Origin: Rhodoferax sp.
Lineage (GTDB): Bacteria; Pseudomonadota; Gammaproteobacteria; Burkholderiales; Burkholderiaceae_C
Length of the DNA: 60,482 nucleotides
NCBI GenBank assembly: GCA_030645355.1
Contig: JAUSNJ010000011.1
Span: forward strand, 1-60,482
Direction: 5' to 3'
Part shown: in pieces, positions 1-8,256 of the stretch
Position numbering within the stretch: the first letter of the stretch is position 1
How the letters are laid out: each line of letters starts with the position of its first letter
Notes under the pieces: generated by a model
Told to the model about the DNA's origin: nothing
The model's input: only the letters and a program-made list of their open reading frames with translations
Database searches by the model: none
Position numbers and translations under genes: made by a program

Positions 1-983
1 AGGACGCCGGCGTCTCCAGCGGCGACATCCATGACGTGATCCTGGTCGGTGGACAGACCCGCATGCCCAAGGTGCAGGAAAAGGTCAAGGAACTGTTCGG
101 CAAAGAGCCGCGCAAGGACGTGAACCCTGATGAAGCCGTGGCTGTCGGTGCCGCCATTCAAGGTCAGGTGCTGTCCGGCGACCGCAAGGACGTTTTGCTG
201 CTCGACGTGACACCCCTGTCACTGGGCATCGAAACCATGGGTGGCGTGATGACCAAGATGATCACCAAGAACACCACCATTCCGACCAAGTTTGCACAAA
301 CTTTCTCGACCGCGGAAGACAACCAGCCAGCCGTGACCATCAAGGTGTTCCAGGGCGAGCGCGATATCGCCGTAGGCAACAAGATGCTGGGCGAGTTCAA
401 CCTCGAAGGCATCCCGCCCGCAGCCCGTGGCACGCCGCAGATCGAAGTGTCTTTCGACATCGACGCCAACGGCATCTTGCACGTGGGCGCCAAGGACAAG
501 GGCACCGGCAAGGAAAACAAGATCACCATCAAGGCCAACTCCGGCTTGTCCGAAGCCGAGATCCAGCAAATGGTCAAAGACGCCGAGCTGAACGCAGCTG
601 ACGACAAGAAGAAAGTCGAATTGGTGCAGTCCAAGAACCAGGCCGACGCCAGCATCCACAGCGTGAAGAAGAGCCTGACCGAGTACGGTGACAAGCTCGA
701 CGCCGGCGAGAAGGAAAAAATCGAAGCCGCCATCAAGGACCTGGAAGAAGCCATCAAGGGCGACGACAAGGCCGCGATTGACGAGAAGAACACCACATTG
801 ATGAGCGCCAGTCAGAAATTGGGCGAAAAAATGTACGCTGACATGCAGGCCAAGCAGGCTGCCGAAGGCGGAGCACAGCCCACCGGTGGCGAGCAACCAC
901 AGGCAGCCGGTAGTGGATCGTCGACACACGCTGCGGATGACAACGTGGTGGATGCCGAAGTCAAGGAAGTCAAAAAGGGCTAA
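1..983 (+). CDS. dnaK: Chaperone protein DnaK (Hsp70), 3' part
   Basis: The 5' end lies outside the window; the open frame runs from the first bases and about 327 C-terminal residues are present. Visible Hsp70 features are the end of the ATPase domain ([11 protein letters not shown], then [13 protein letters not shown]), the linker [11 protein letters not shown], the beta-sandwich substrate-binding domain and the charged helical lid. The tail is Gln/Gly-rich and ends in [10 protein letters not shown], the acidic DnaK-type C-terminus that interacts with co-chaperones. It is followed by an intrinsic terminator and then dnaJ on the same strand, the usual proteobacterial order. DnaK binds exposed hydrophobic segments of unfolded proteins in the cytoplasm, using ATP with DnaJ and GrpE. 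Identification is secure; heat-shock control cannot be judged because the promoter is outside. Confidence 0.98.
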   Translation, partial: DAGVSSGDIHDVILVGGQTRMPKVQEKVKELFGKEPRKDVNPDEAVAVGAAIQGQVLSGDRKDVLLLDVTPLSLGIETMGGVMTKMITKNTTIPTKFAQTFSTAEDNQPAVTIKVFQGERDIAVGNKMLGEFNLEGIPPAARGTPQIEVSFDIDANGILHVGAKDKGTGKENKITIKANSGLSEAEIQQMVKDAELNAADDKKKVELVQSKNQADASIHSVKKSLTEYGDKLDAGEKEKIEAAIKDLEEAIKGDDKAAIDEKNTTLMSASQKLGEKMYADMQAKQAAEGGAQPTGGEQPQAAGSGSSTHAADDNVVDAEVKEVKKG

Positions 984-1012
984 ATCCTCACGCACCGCGT
1001 GCTGATTTGGCG

Positions 1013-1057
1013 CGCCGCGCCCGAAAGATTCGTCAGGAATCGTCGGCGCGGCGTTTT
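1013..1057 (+). terminator. Intrinsic terminator between dnaK and dnaJ
   Basis: A 9-bp GC-rich stem (CGCCGCGCC at 1013-1021 pairing with 1045-1053) encloses a smaller GATTC/GAATC stem and is followed directly by TTTT. It sits 30 nt after the dnaK stop and about 50 nt before dnaJ, so it probably reduces read-through from dnaK into dnaJ rather than ending an operon completely. Confidence 0.75.
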
Positions 1058-1104
1058 GCATAACGTTTGCGCTAACAATTAAAGACCAACAATGTCTGGC
1101 AACC

Positions 1105-2241
1105 ATGGCTAAAAGAGACTTTTACGAAATTCTGGGCGTCCCGAAAAACGCGTCAGACGAAGACATCAAGAAGTCTTATCGCAAGCTCGCGATGAAACAC
1201 CACCCGGACCGCAACCAGGGTGACTCCGGCAAGGTGGCCGAAGACAAATTCAAGGAAGCCAAGGAAGCGTATGAGATGCTGTCGGACCCGCAAAAACGCG
1301 CGGCCTACGACCAGCACGGACACGCCGGTGTCGACCCCAATATGCGCGGCCCGGGTGGCGAAGGCTATGGCGGTTTTGCCGAAGCCTTTGGCGACATTTT
1401 TGGCGACATGTTTGGCCAGCAGCGCGGCGGTCGACCCGGTGCCGGTGGCCGCCAGGTATTCCGTGGCGGCGACCTCAGCTACGCCATGGAGGTCACGCTG
1501 GAAGAAGCGGCCCGCGGCAAGGACGCCCAGATCCGCATCCCCAGCTGGGACTCCTGCGAAGTCTGCAAAGGCAGCGGTGCCAAGCCCGGCACCCAGGTCA
1601 AAACCTGCGGCACCTGCAGCGGGTCCGGCTCGGTCCAAATGCGCCAGGGTTTCTTCAGCGTGCAGCAGACCTGCCCCACCTGCCGCGGCACCGGCAAAGT
1701 CATTCCTGAACCCTGCGTGTCTTGCCACGGCCAGGGCAAGGTCAAGAAGCAAAAGACACTGGAAGTCAAGATTCCGGCAGGCATCGACGGCGGCATGCGC
1801 ATCCGCAGCACCGGCAACGGTGAACCCGGCACCAACGGCGGACCTCCGGGCGACCTGTACATCGAAATCCGCCTGAAGAAGCACGACATCTTCGAGCGTG
1901 ACGGCGACGACCTGCACTGCTCGGTGCCGATCAGCATGGCCACGGCAGCGCTGGGCGGTGAAATCGACGTGCCGACCCTGGCCGGCAAGGCCGCCATCGA
2001 CATACCCGAGGGCACACAGACCGGCAAGCAGTTCCGCCTGCGCGGCAAGGGCATCAAGGGTGTGCGCGCCAGCTACCCCGGCGACCTGTACTGCCACATT
2101 GCGGTGGAAACCCCGGTCAAGCTCAGCGAACACCAGCGCCGTTTGCTGCGCGAGCTGGATGAGTCCCTGAAGAAAGGCGGCAACAAACACTCGCCCACGG
2201 GGGACAGTTGGACTGACCGGCTGAAGAGTTTCTTCAGTTGA
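1105..2241 (+). CDS. dnaJ: Chaperone protein DnaJ (Hsp40)
   Basis: A 378-residue full-length type I DnaJ. The J domain occupies residues 1-75 with the HPD tripeptide (KHHPDRN near residue 34) that stimulates DnaK ATPase activity. A Gly/Phe-rich linker follows. Next come four CxxCxGxG zinc-finger modules between about residues 151 and 210 ([32 protein letters not shown]), then the C-terminal substrate-binding domains. It delivers unfolded clients to DnaK in the cytoplasm. The ATG at 1105 gives the standard [12 protein letters not shown] start. It is 121 bp downstream of dnaK, separated by a terminator hairpin, so it may also have its own promoter. Confidence 0.98.
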   Translation: MAKRDFYEILGVPKNASDEDIKKSYRKLAMKHHPDRNQGDSGKVAEDKFKEAKEAYEMLSDPQKRAAYDQHGHAGVDPNMRGPGGEGYGGFAEAFGDIFGDMFGQQRGGRPGAGGRQVFRGGDLSYAMEVTLEEAARGKDAQIRIPSWDSCEVCKGSGAKPGTQVKTCGTCSGSGSVQMRQGFFSVQQTCPTCRGTGKVIPEPCVSCHGQGKVKKQKTLEVKIPAGIDGGMRIRSTGNGEPGTNGGPPGDLYIEIRLKKHDIFERDGDDLHCSVPISMATAALGGEIDVPTLAGKAAIDIPEGTQTGKQFRLRGKGIKGVRASYPGDLYCHIAVETPVKLSEHQRRLLRELDESLKKGGNKHSPTGDSWTDRLKSFFS

Positions 2242-2277
2242 TGCACATCAAACTTGGCACATAGTTGCTGCCAAACC

Positions 2278-2316
2278 ATGCCGCCCGGTCTATAAAGGAC
2301 CCGGCGGCATTTTTTT
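2278..2316 (+). terminator. Intrinsic terminator after dnaJ
   Basis: A 13-bp stem with one mismatch (2278-2290 with 2298-2310, left arm ATGCCGCCCGGTC) and a 7-nt loop is followed by a run of seven T. It ends the dnaK-dnaJ transcription unit. The next gene's ribosome binding site begins only a few bases later, so that gene's promoter must lie within or before this hairpin, or it depends on read-through. Confidence 0.85.
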
Positions 2317-2331
2317 GCGAGGAGCTTTGTC

Positions 2332-3696
2332 ATGGGTGTCAACATCACGTTTCTGGGCGGTGCCAACACCGTCACCGGTTCCAAATATCTGGTGCGCCAC
2401 GACGGACACAGCCTGCTCATCGATTGCGGCCTGTTCCAGGGCTACAAACAACTGCGCCTGCGCAACTGGACCCCACTGCCCGTGGCACCGGATGCCGTGG
2501 GCGCGGTGGTACTGACCCATGCCCACCTGGACCACAGCGGCTATTTGCCCCTGCTGGTCAAGGAAGGATTTTCAGGCAAGGTCTACGCCACGAAAGGCAC
2601 CCAGGCCCTGTGCAAAATCCTGCTGCCCGACAGCGGCCACATCCAGGAAGAAGACGCGGCCTTTGCCAACCGCCACGGCTTCTCCAAACATACCCCCGCC
2701 CTGCCCCTGTACACCCGGCAGGACGCGCTGGACTGCCTGCCGCTGATCAAGGCCGTCGACATGGGCAAGACCTTTCAGCCGATTCCTGGCTGGCGGGCAA
2801 CGTTCAGCCCTGCAGGCCACATCCTGGGCGCCGCCAGCGTACTGCTGGAAGTGGCGGGGCGACGTATTCTGTTCTCGGGTGACCTGGGGCGGCCCGACGA
2901 CTCCATCATGTACCCGCCTGCACCACCCCCCGTCGCCGACACGGTGCTGATCGAGTCCACCTACGGCGACCGCCAGCACCCGACGGAAAACCTCGTCGAC
3001 GAACTCGGGCCCGCACTGCACAAGCTCGCCGCGCGCGGCGGTGTGGCGGTGGTTCCGGTGTTCGCCGTGGGGCGCGCACAGGCCGTGTTGCTCGCCATTG
3101 CGCAGCTCAAGGCCAGTGGCAAGATCCCGCGCTCCCTGCCCGTTTTTCTGGACAGCCCGATGGCGGTCCACACCACGCATCTGTTTGAGGGGCACCAGGG
3201 CGAGCACCGCCTGGACGCAAAACAAGCCCATGCCATGACCCACGCCGCCACCATGGTCAACAGCACCGACGAATCCAAGGCACTGGCGTCGCGCCACGGC
3301 CCCATGGTCATCCTGTCGGCCAGCGGCATGGCCACTGGCGGGCGCGTGCTGCACCACCTGGAGCACCATGCGGGCAACCACCGCAACATGATCATCCTGA
3401 CCGGCTACCAGGCCCCCGGCACCCGTGGCGCCACCCTGGCCAGCGGCGAGAAAAGTGTGCGCATCCACGGCCACGACGTGGCGGTCAACGCCGAGGTGGT
3501 GCAACTGCAATCGGCGTCCGCCCACGCCGATGCCGGGCAACTGCTGCACTGGCTGCGCAGCATGCCGGCTCGCCCGGACCAGGTGTATGTAGTGCATGGC
3601 GACCTGGCCGCATCCGATGCCTTGCGGGGGCGCATCGAGCACGACCTGGGTTGGCGGACACTGGTGCCCGAGCACGGGTCCACGTGGCCGTGCTAG
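2332..3696 (+). CDS. Beta-CASP metallo-beta-lactamase-fold hydrolase (RNA-processing type)
   Basis: 454 residues. The N-terminal metallo-beta-lactamase domain shows the zinc motif THAHLDHSG (H63, H65, D67, H68), then SGDLGRPDD for the second metal site. The beta-CASP insertion begins around ESTYGDR, followed by PVFAVGRAQ and ILSASGMATGGR. A C-terminal RMMBL segment carries SASAHADAGQ, the motif C histidine of the CPSF-73/Artemis group. Bacterial relatives are predicted exonucleases or endonucleases acting on RNA; the substrate here is unknown. GAGGAG at 2319-2324, 7 nt before the ATG, fixes the start. It stands alone between the dnaJ terminator and a dispersed repeat. Confidence 0.88.
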   Translation: MGVNITFLGGANTVTGSKYLVRHDGHSLLIDCGLFQGYKQLRLRNWTPLPVAPDAVGAVVLTHAHLDHSGYLPLLVKEGFSGKVYATKGTQALCKILLPDSGHIQEEDAAFANRHGFSKHTPALPLYTRQDALDCLPLIKAVDMGKTFQPIPGWRATFSPAGHILGAASVLLEVAGRRILFSGDLGRPDDSIMYPPAPPPVADTVLIESTYGDRQHPTENLVDELGPALHKLAARGGVAVVPVFAVGRAQAVLLAIAQLKASGKIPRSLPVFLDSPMAVHTTHLFEGHQGEHRLDAKQAHAMTHAATMVNSTDESKALASRHGPMVILSASGMATGGRVLHHLEHHAGNHRNMIILTGYQAPGTRGATLASGEKSVRIHGHDVAVNAEVVQLQSASAHADAGQLLHWLRSMPARPDQVYVVHGDLAASDALRGRIEHDLGWRTLVPEHGSTWPC

Positions 3697-3705
3697 TCTT
3701 GGTTT

Positions 3706-3753
3706 GCTATTTAAATAATAGCTGAATACGCAATATTCACGAGGGCTGGAGGC
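3706..3753 (+). repeat. Dispersed repeat, copy 1 (intergenic)
   Basis: A 48-bp unit starting GCTATTTAAATAATAGC, an imperfect AT-rich inverted repeat, and ending TTCACGAGGGCTGGAGGC. The same plan (GCTAn...ATAGC, about 15 variable bases, ATATTCCACGAGGGCTAnAGGC) recurs at seven other places in this window. This copy lies just after the metallo-hydrolase stop and just before the -24 element of the next gene. Confidence 0.8.
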
Positions 3754-3757
3754 AGCT

Positions 3758-3774
3758 TGGCACAACCGTTGCTT
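3758..3774 (+). promoter_or_regulatory. Sigma54 (-24/-12) promoter for the histidine kinase/regulator pair
   Basis: TGGCAC-N5-TTGCTT matches the RpoN consensus TGGCACN5TTGCW at every specified position, with GG at 3759-3760 and GC at 3771-3772 exactly 10 nt apart. Transcription would begin near 3784, right at the ATG of the kinase gene at 3785, giving almost no leader. That is unusual, so either the mRNA is leaderless or translation starts at a later non-ATG codon. Confidence 0.6.
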
Positions 3775-3784
3775 GTTGCCAAAC

Positions 3785-5023
3785 ATGCCATTGGAGACAT
3801 CACCCTTTTCCTTCGCCCACAACCAGGGGACGAGTTCCCTGTGGCAGCACCAGCTCAATCTGCTGCTGGATTCCACGGGTGAGGGCATTTTTGGCATCGA
3901 CCTGGATGGTCACTGTGTTTTCATCAACCGGGCGGGTGCCAGCCTGCTGGGCTGGGAGGCTGCCGACGTATTGGGGCAGAACATGCATGAGCTGACCCAC
4001 CACTCGCATGCCGACGGCTCGCATTACCCCGATACCGAGTGCCCCATCTTCAATGCCTTTCGCCAGGGCCTGGCATGCCGGATAGACACCGAGGTGTTCT
4101 GGCGCAAGGACCACACTTCTTTCGCCGTCGAGTATTCCAGCTACCCCATCATCGATGGCGACGAAGTACGCGGCGCGGTCATTACCTTTGTCGACATCAC
4201 CGCACGCCGGCAGGCCGCCCAGGACCTGCAACGGGCCAACGCCAGCCTGGCCCGGGCCAATGACGAGCTGGAACTGCGTGTGGGTGCACGCACCCGCGAG
4301 CTGTCGGCTGCCCTGGGCCAATTGCGTGAACTCTCCGCCTATTCAGAAACGATACGAGAGGAAGAGCGAACCCGCATTGCCCGCGAGGTGCACGACGAAC
4401 TCGGCAGCCTGCTGGTGGCACTGAAGATGGACGTCAACTGGATGGACAAGCGGCTGGCAGAACAGCAGCAGCGCAGCACGCTGGAGGCCCAGTCCATGCG
4501 TGATCGCCTGCGCGACAAATGCCAGAGCATGAGCCGCCAAATTGAGAACGCAGTGGTCAACGTGGGCCGCATCATCACGGACCTGCGCCCCAGCATCCTG
4601 GACCACCAGGGTTTATGGGCCGCGCTGGAATGGCAGGCACACGAATTTGCGCAGTCGGCCGAGCTGTCGCTGGACTGGCGCATGGTGGGCACCGAGCACG
4701 TCGAACTGCCAGAGAACCTGGCCATGGCCGTGTTTCGCATCTTCCAGGAAATGCTCAGCAACGTGGCACGCCACGCCCGCGCGACGCACATTCTGGTCAA
4801 TGTTGAAGTGAGCCATGACGCGCTCAATCTCCTGGTGCGCGACAACGGCTGTGGCGCACCCGCCGAGGCCTTCGACGCGGCAACCGCCTACGGTGTCATG
4901 GGCATGCGCGAACGCGCACGCCACCATGGCGGACGCCTGTCGATTACCAGCCAAATCGGCCAGGGCTCCCTGTTCCAGCTGCGTATTCCGTTGCAGCAGG
5001 CCTATTGCGGGCACGGCACATGA
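3785..5023 (+). CDS. PAS-domain sensor histidine kinase (NarX/DegS type, HisKA_3)
   Basis: About 412 residues, no membrane segment, so probably a cytoplasmic sensor. A PAS domain spans about residues 20-140 (LLDSTGEGIFGIDLDGHCVF...). A coiled coil follows (about 143-190), then the HisKA_3 dimerisation helix with phospho-acceptor H203 in IAREVHDELGSLL. The HATPase domain shows FQEMLSNVARHARA (N box) and DNGCGAPAEAF...GVMGMRERA. It would phosphorylate the adjacent LuxR-type regulator; its stop overlaps that gene's start (ATGA). An in-frame TTG at 3773 is possible, but it lies inside the -12 element of the sigma54 promoter, so the ATG at 3785 is preferred. The neighbouring cyanate genes suggest a nitrogen-related signal; this is inference. 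Confidence 0.88.
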   Translation: MPLETSPFSFAHNQGTSSLWQHQLNLLLDSTGEGIFGIDLDGHCVFINRAGASLLGWEAADVLGQNMHELTHHSHADGSHYPDTECPIFNAFRQGLACRIDTEVFWRKDHTSFAVEYSSYPIIDGDEVRGAVITFVDITARRQAAQDLQRANASLARANDELELRVGARTRELSAALGQLRELSAYSETIREEERTRIAREVHDELGSLLVALKMDVNWMDKRLAEQQQRSTLEAQSMRDRLRDKCQSMSRQIENAVVNVGRIITDLRPSILDHQGLWAALEWQAHEFAQSAELSLDWRMVGTEHVELPENLAMAVFRIFQEMLSNVARHARATHILVNVEVSHDALNLLVRDNGCGAPAEAFDAATAYGVMGMRERARHHGGRLSITSQIGQGSLFQLRIPLQQAYCGHGT

Positions 5024-5685
5024 TCCGCTTACTCCTGGGTGACGACCACCGCATCGTGCGCGAAGGCCTCAAGCAAGTTTTGGCCGATGCACCAGATGTG
5101 TGCGTTGCAGGCGAAGCGCAAAGCGGCACCGAGGTGCTGGACCAGGTCCGTACATTCGGCGGCCGCGACGGCCTGGATCTGGTGCTGCTGGACATTGCCA
5201 TGCCGGGGGCCGACGGGCTGGAGGTGCTGCAAATCCTGCGGCGTGAATACCCCACTCTGCCAGTGCTGATGCTCAGCACCTACCCAGAGAAACAGTACGC
5301 CGTGCGCTGCATCAAGCTGGGGGCGGCGGGCTACCTGAACAAGAGCGCCGACCCGGACGACATGGTGGCAGCCGTTCGCAAGGTTGCGGGCGGGGGCATG
5401 TACGTCACCCCCGCCACGGCGGAGGCCCTGGCCGCCACGGTCGGTGCAGTGGCTTCGCGCAGCGGTGCGGGCGGCGTGGAAGCACTGTCACACCGGGAAT
5501 ACCAGGTGTTTCGCCTGTTGACCACCGGCCACACCGTGAGCGAAATTGGTGCACAGCTCAAACTGGCCCCCAATACCGTCAGCACCTACCGCGCCCGGAT
5601 TCTGGAAAAAACCGGCGCCAAGAACGATGTGGAGCTGGCGCTTTTTGCGCAGCGCCAGTCCGGTCGCACGCCTGAGGCGCCATAA
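5020..5685 (+). CDS. NarL/FixJ-family response regulator (REC-LuxR HTH)
   Basis: 221 residues. The receiver domain has the acidic pair D8/D9 (LLGDDHRIV), phospho-acceptor D58 (LVLLDIAMPG) and the conserved lysine in YLNKSADPDD. The C-terminal LuxR helix-turn-helix is clear (LSHREYQVFRLLTTGHTVSEIG...NTVSTYRARILEK). The ATG at 5020 overlaps the kinase stop as ATGA, so the two are translationally coupled and form a two-component system. It lies 130 bp upstream of the cyanate genes on the same strand and may control them. NarL-type proteins normally work with sigma70, whereas the downstream promoter looks sigma54-dependent, so a second activator such as NtrC is likely. Confidence 0.92.
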   Translation: MIRLLLGDDHRIVREGLKQVLADAPDVCVAGEAQSGTEVLDQVRTFGGRDGLDLVLLDIAMPGADGLEVLQILRREYPTLPVLMLSTYPEKQYAVRCIKLGAAGYLNKSADPDDMVAAVRKVAGGGMYVTPATAEALAATVGAVASRSGAGGVEALSHREYQVFRLLTTGHTVSEIGAQLKLAPNTVSTYRARILEKTGAKNDVELALFAQRQSGRTPEAP

Positions 5686-5706
5686 GGCCCGATTTTGTAG
5701 GGCTGG

Positions 5707-5726
5707 CACTACACGGCGTCGTAGTG
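5707..5726. promoter_or_regulatory. Dyad upstream of the cyanate operon promoter
   Basis: CACTAC at 5707-5712 and GTAGTG at 5721-5726 form a perfect 6-bp dyad with an 8-nt spacer, about 40 bp upstream of the -24 element. It could be an activator binding site (the LuxR-type regulator or an NtrC-like enhancer protein) or a transcript hairpin after the regulator gene. There is no T tract, so a terminator is less likely. Confidence 0.35.
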
Positions 5727-5767
5727 GCTTGGGCGAATTGCAGACCCCGGCGCGCGCAGACCCAAAC

Positions 5768-5784
5768 TGGCCCGCACCTTGCTG
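5768..5784 (+). promoter_or_regulatory. Sigma54 (-24/-12) promoter for the cyanate operon
   Basis: TGGCCC-N5-TTGCTG differs from the RpoN consensus by one base (A to C at the fifth position) and keeps GG (5769-5770) and GC (5781-5782) 10 nt apart. Transcription would begin near 5794, leaving a leader of about 22 nt with GAGG at 5806-5809 before the ATG at 5816. A nitrogen-limitation sigma factor fits an operon that releases ammonia from cyanate. Confidence 0.6.
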
Positions 5785-5815
5785 AGTGACACACATCACT
5801 TCACCGAGGTACACC

Positions 5816-7219
5816 ATGTCCGAATTCTTCTCTCCCTATGATGCCGACCGTCCTCTGATGCTCAAGTGCAGCTGCGGCCGCGAACACTCGGTGGCTGACC
5901 ACCAGGCCGAAGTAGCCGCCGACACTGCCGCCATCGAACTGCGTCGCCGCAGCCTGAACAGCATGTTCGAGGCCTACAGCAACGAATTCATTGAAGCCAC
6001 GCTGGTCAAGGCCATCTTTCCGCAAGACGCCGTGCGCCGCCGCTTTCTGAAAGCCGTGGGCAAGAGCACGGCCATGGCCGCCATTGCCAGTGTGCTGCCC
6101 GTGGCCAGCATGCAAGCCATGGCACAGGAAAAAGGCGCGCTGGAAAAGACCAACCTGAAAATCGGTTTCATCCCCATCACCTGTGCCACGCCGCTGATCA
6201 TGGCGCACCCGCTGGGCTTCTACCAGAAGCAGGGCCTCAATGTGGAAGTGACCAAGACGGCGGGCTGGGCGCTGATCCGCGACAAGATGATCAACAAGGA
6301 GTACGACGCCACGCACTTCCTGTCGCCCATGCCGCTAGCGATCTCCATGGGTCTGGGCTCCAACGCCACACCCATGAATGTGGCCACCATCCAGAACGTC
6401 AATGGTCAGGCCATCACCCTGGCGCTGAAACACAAGAACAACCGCGACCCCAAGAACTGGAAGGGCTTCAAGTTTGCCATTCCGTTTGAGTTCAGCATGC
6501 ACAACTTCCTGTTGCGCTACTACCTGGCAGAGGCCGGCCTGAACCCCGATACCGACGTGCAGTTGCGCGTCGTCCCACCCGCGGAAATGGTGGCCAACCT
6601 GAAGGCCGGCAATATCGACGGCTTTCTCGGGCCTGATCCCTTCAACCAGCGCGCCGTCTATGAAGAAGCCGGCTTTATCCACGTGCTGACCAAGGACCTG
6701 TGGAACGGCCACCCCTGCTGCGCCTTTGGCACCAGCACCGAGTTCATCCAGAAGAACCCCAACACCTTTGCCGCCTTGTACCGCGCCGTGCTCACGTCGG
6801 CCGCCATGGCGCGCGACCCCGCGAACCGCGAACTCATCGCCAAGGGCATTGCGCCGGCGCAGTACCTGAACCAGCCCGAGGCCGTGCTGAACCAGGTGCT
6901 GACCGGCAAATTTGCCGACGGCCTGGGCAACATCAAGAACGTACCCGACCGCGCCGACTTCGACCCCATGCCCTGGCAGAGCATGGCCGTGTGGATGCTC
7001 ACCCAGATGCAGCGCTGGGGCTATGTCAAGGGCGACGTCAACTACAAGCAGATTGCGGAAAAAGTGTTCTTGCTGACCGACGCCAAGAAGCACATGAAGT
7101 CGCTGGACCAGAAGGTGCCCGATGGCGCCTACCCCAAGTTCAAGATCATGGGCAAGGAGTTCGACGCCGACAAGGCCGCCGCCTACGCCAAGAGTTTTGC
7201 CATCAGCAAGGCGGCCTAG
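5816..7219 (+). CDS. cynA: Cyanate/nitrate-type ABC transporter substrate-binding protein (CmpA/NrtA family)
   Basis: 467 residues, longer than a simple periplasmic binding protein. Residues 1-73 are a hydrophilic extension with a CSCGREHS motif (C18, C20). Then comes a Tat-like signal VRRRFLK (73-79), a hydrophobic stretch and AMAQ near 104. The remainder is the NrtA/CmpA/SsuA-like ligand-binding fold (KIGFIPITCATPLIMA...GFYQKQGLNVEV...NGHPCCAFGTS). The ATG at 5816 has GAGG 5 nt upstream; an upstream in-frame codon at 5786 lacks one. Genes for the permease, the ATPase and cyanase follow, so the ligand is inferred to be cyanate; the fold alone would also allow nitrate, nitrite or bicarbonate. 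Confidence 0.85.
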   Translation: MSEFFSPYDADRPLMLKCSCGREHSVADHQAEVAADTAAIELRRRSLNSMFEAYSNEFIEATLVKAIFPQDAVRRRFLKAVGKSTAMAAIASVLPVASMQAMAQEKGALEKTNLKIGFIPITCATPLIMAHPLGFYQKQGLNVEVTKTAGWALIRDKMINKEYDATHFLSPMPLAISMGLGSNATPMNVATIQNVNGQAITLALKHKNNRDPKNWKGFKFAIPFEFSMHNFLLRYYLAEAGLNPDTDVQLRVVPPAEMVANLKAGNIDGFLGPDPFNQRAVYEEAGFIHVLTKDLWNGHPCCAFGTSTEFIQKNPNTFAALYRAVLTSAAMARDPANRELIAKGIAPAQYLNQPEAVLNQVLTGKFADGLGNIKNVPDRADFDPMPWQSMAVWMLTQMQRWGYVKGDVNYKQIAEKVFLLTDAKKHMKSLDQKVPDGAYPKFKIMGKEFDADKAAAYAKSFAISKAA

Positions 7220-7307
7220 TGATGTTGCCCCCACGCTCCTCACTCCGTGTGTCGCTGCCCCCCGAGGGGGCGCGCATGGCCCTACGGGCGGCCGGGCGGG
7301 CCATGCC

Positions 7308-8174
7308 ATGACTATCTGGCGCTCCCTCAATTTCCGCGCGGGCCTGCTCTCGGTGCTGATTCTGGTGCTGGTGCTGGGCATCTGGTACGCGGCCACGGGC
7401 TCCACCGCGTCTGCCACCAGTTCGGCGGGCATGACACCGGAGCAAATCGAGTACGCCAAGATGATGGGCAAGGACCCTGGCAGCAGCAAGGCAGCGGGCT
7501 TTCCCACGCTGGGGCAAATGGGCACCACGGTGTGGGGCCACTTGTCCAACCCGTTCTACGACAACGGCCCCAACGACAAGGGCATTGCCATCCAGCTGGC
7601 GCACTCATTGGGGCGGGTCGCGCTGGGCTTTGGGCTGGCCATGCTGGTGGCCATTCCGCTGGGCTTTGTGATTGGCATGTCGCCGCTGCTGCGCAAGGCG
7701 TTTGACCCGTTCATCCAGGTGCTCAAACCCATCAGCCCCCTGGCCTGGATGCCGTTGGCGCTCTACACCATCAAGGACTCCTCCATCAGCGGCATCTTTG
7801 TGATCTTCATCTGCTCGATCTGGCCCATGCTGGTCAACACGGCCTTTGGCGTGGCCTCGGTCAAGCGCGAGTGGCTCAACGTTGCGAGCACGCTGGAAGT
7901 CAGTGCCCTGCGCAAGGCGTTCCAGGTGATTCTGCCGGCTGCCGCGCCCACCATTCTGACGGGCATGCGCATCAGCATGGGCATTGCCTGGCTGGTCATC
8001 GTGGCGGCCGAGATGCTGGTCGGCGGCACGGGCATTGGCTACTTTGTGTGGAACGAGTGGAACAATCTGTCGCTGACCAATGTGATCTTCGCCATCGTGC
8101 TCATTGGCGTGGTCGGCATGCTGCTGGACCTGGCCTTTGGCCAATTGCAAAAGGCGGTGACCTATGTGGAGTGA
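7308..8174 (+). CDS. cynB: ABC transporter permease (cyanate/nitrate type)
   Basis: 288 residues, NrtB/SsuC-like inner-membrane permease. One N-terminal membrane segment (RAGLLSVLILVLVLGIWYA) is followed by a periplasmic loop. A block of about five further helices contains the cytoplasmic EAA-type loop (EVSALRKAFQVILPAAAPTILTGMRIS) that docks on the ATPase. It ends in QLQKAVTYVE. The ATG at 7308 gives MTIWRSLNF; 88 bp separate it from the binding-protein gene. It should carry the substrate delivered by the preceding binding protein. The assignment to cyanate rests on the downstream cynS. Confidence 0.88.
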   Translation: MTIWRSLNFRAGLLSVLILVLVLGIWYAATGSTASATSSAGMTPEQIEYAKMMGKDPGSSKAAGFPTLGQMGTTVWGHLSNPFYDNGPNDKGIAIQLAHSLGRVALGFGLAMLVAIPLGFVIGMSPLLRKAFDPFIQVLKPISPLAWMPLALYTIKDSSISGIFVIFICSIWPMLVNTAFGVASVKREWLNVASTLEVSALRKAFQVILPAAAPTILTGMRISMGIAWLVIVAAEMLVGGTGIGYFVWNEWNNLSLTNVIFAIVLIGVVGMLLDLAFGQLQKAVTYVE

Positions 8175-8256
8175 TGTGCCATCGCGTGCCACGGTGGCCA
8201 ACATTCCGGTCACGCCCGTTTCCCCCGGAAGCCCACAACCAACCAAGGCATCTTCC

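Noticed and set aside
219..1106. Long minus-strand reading opposite dnaK, and similar long readings opposite dnaJ, the beta-CASP gene, cydA and others
   Set aside because: They are antisense shadows caused by high GC third positions; they have no domain features, and the opposite strand carries a clear gene.
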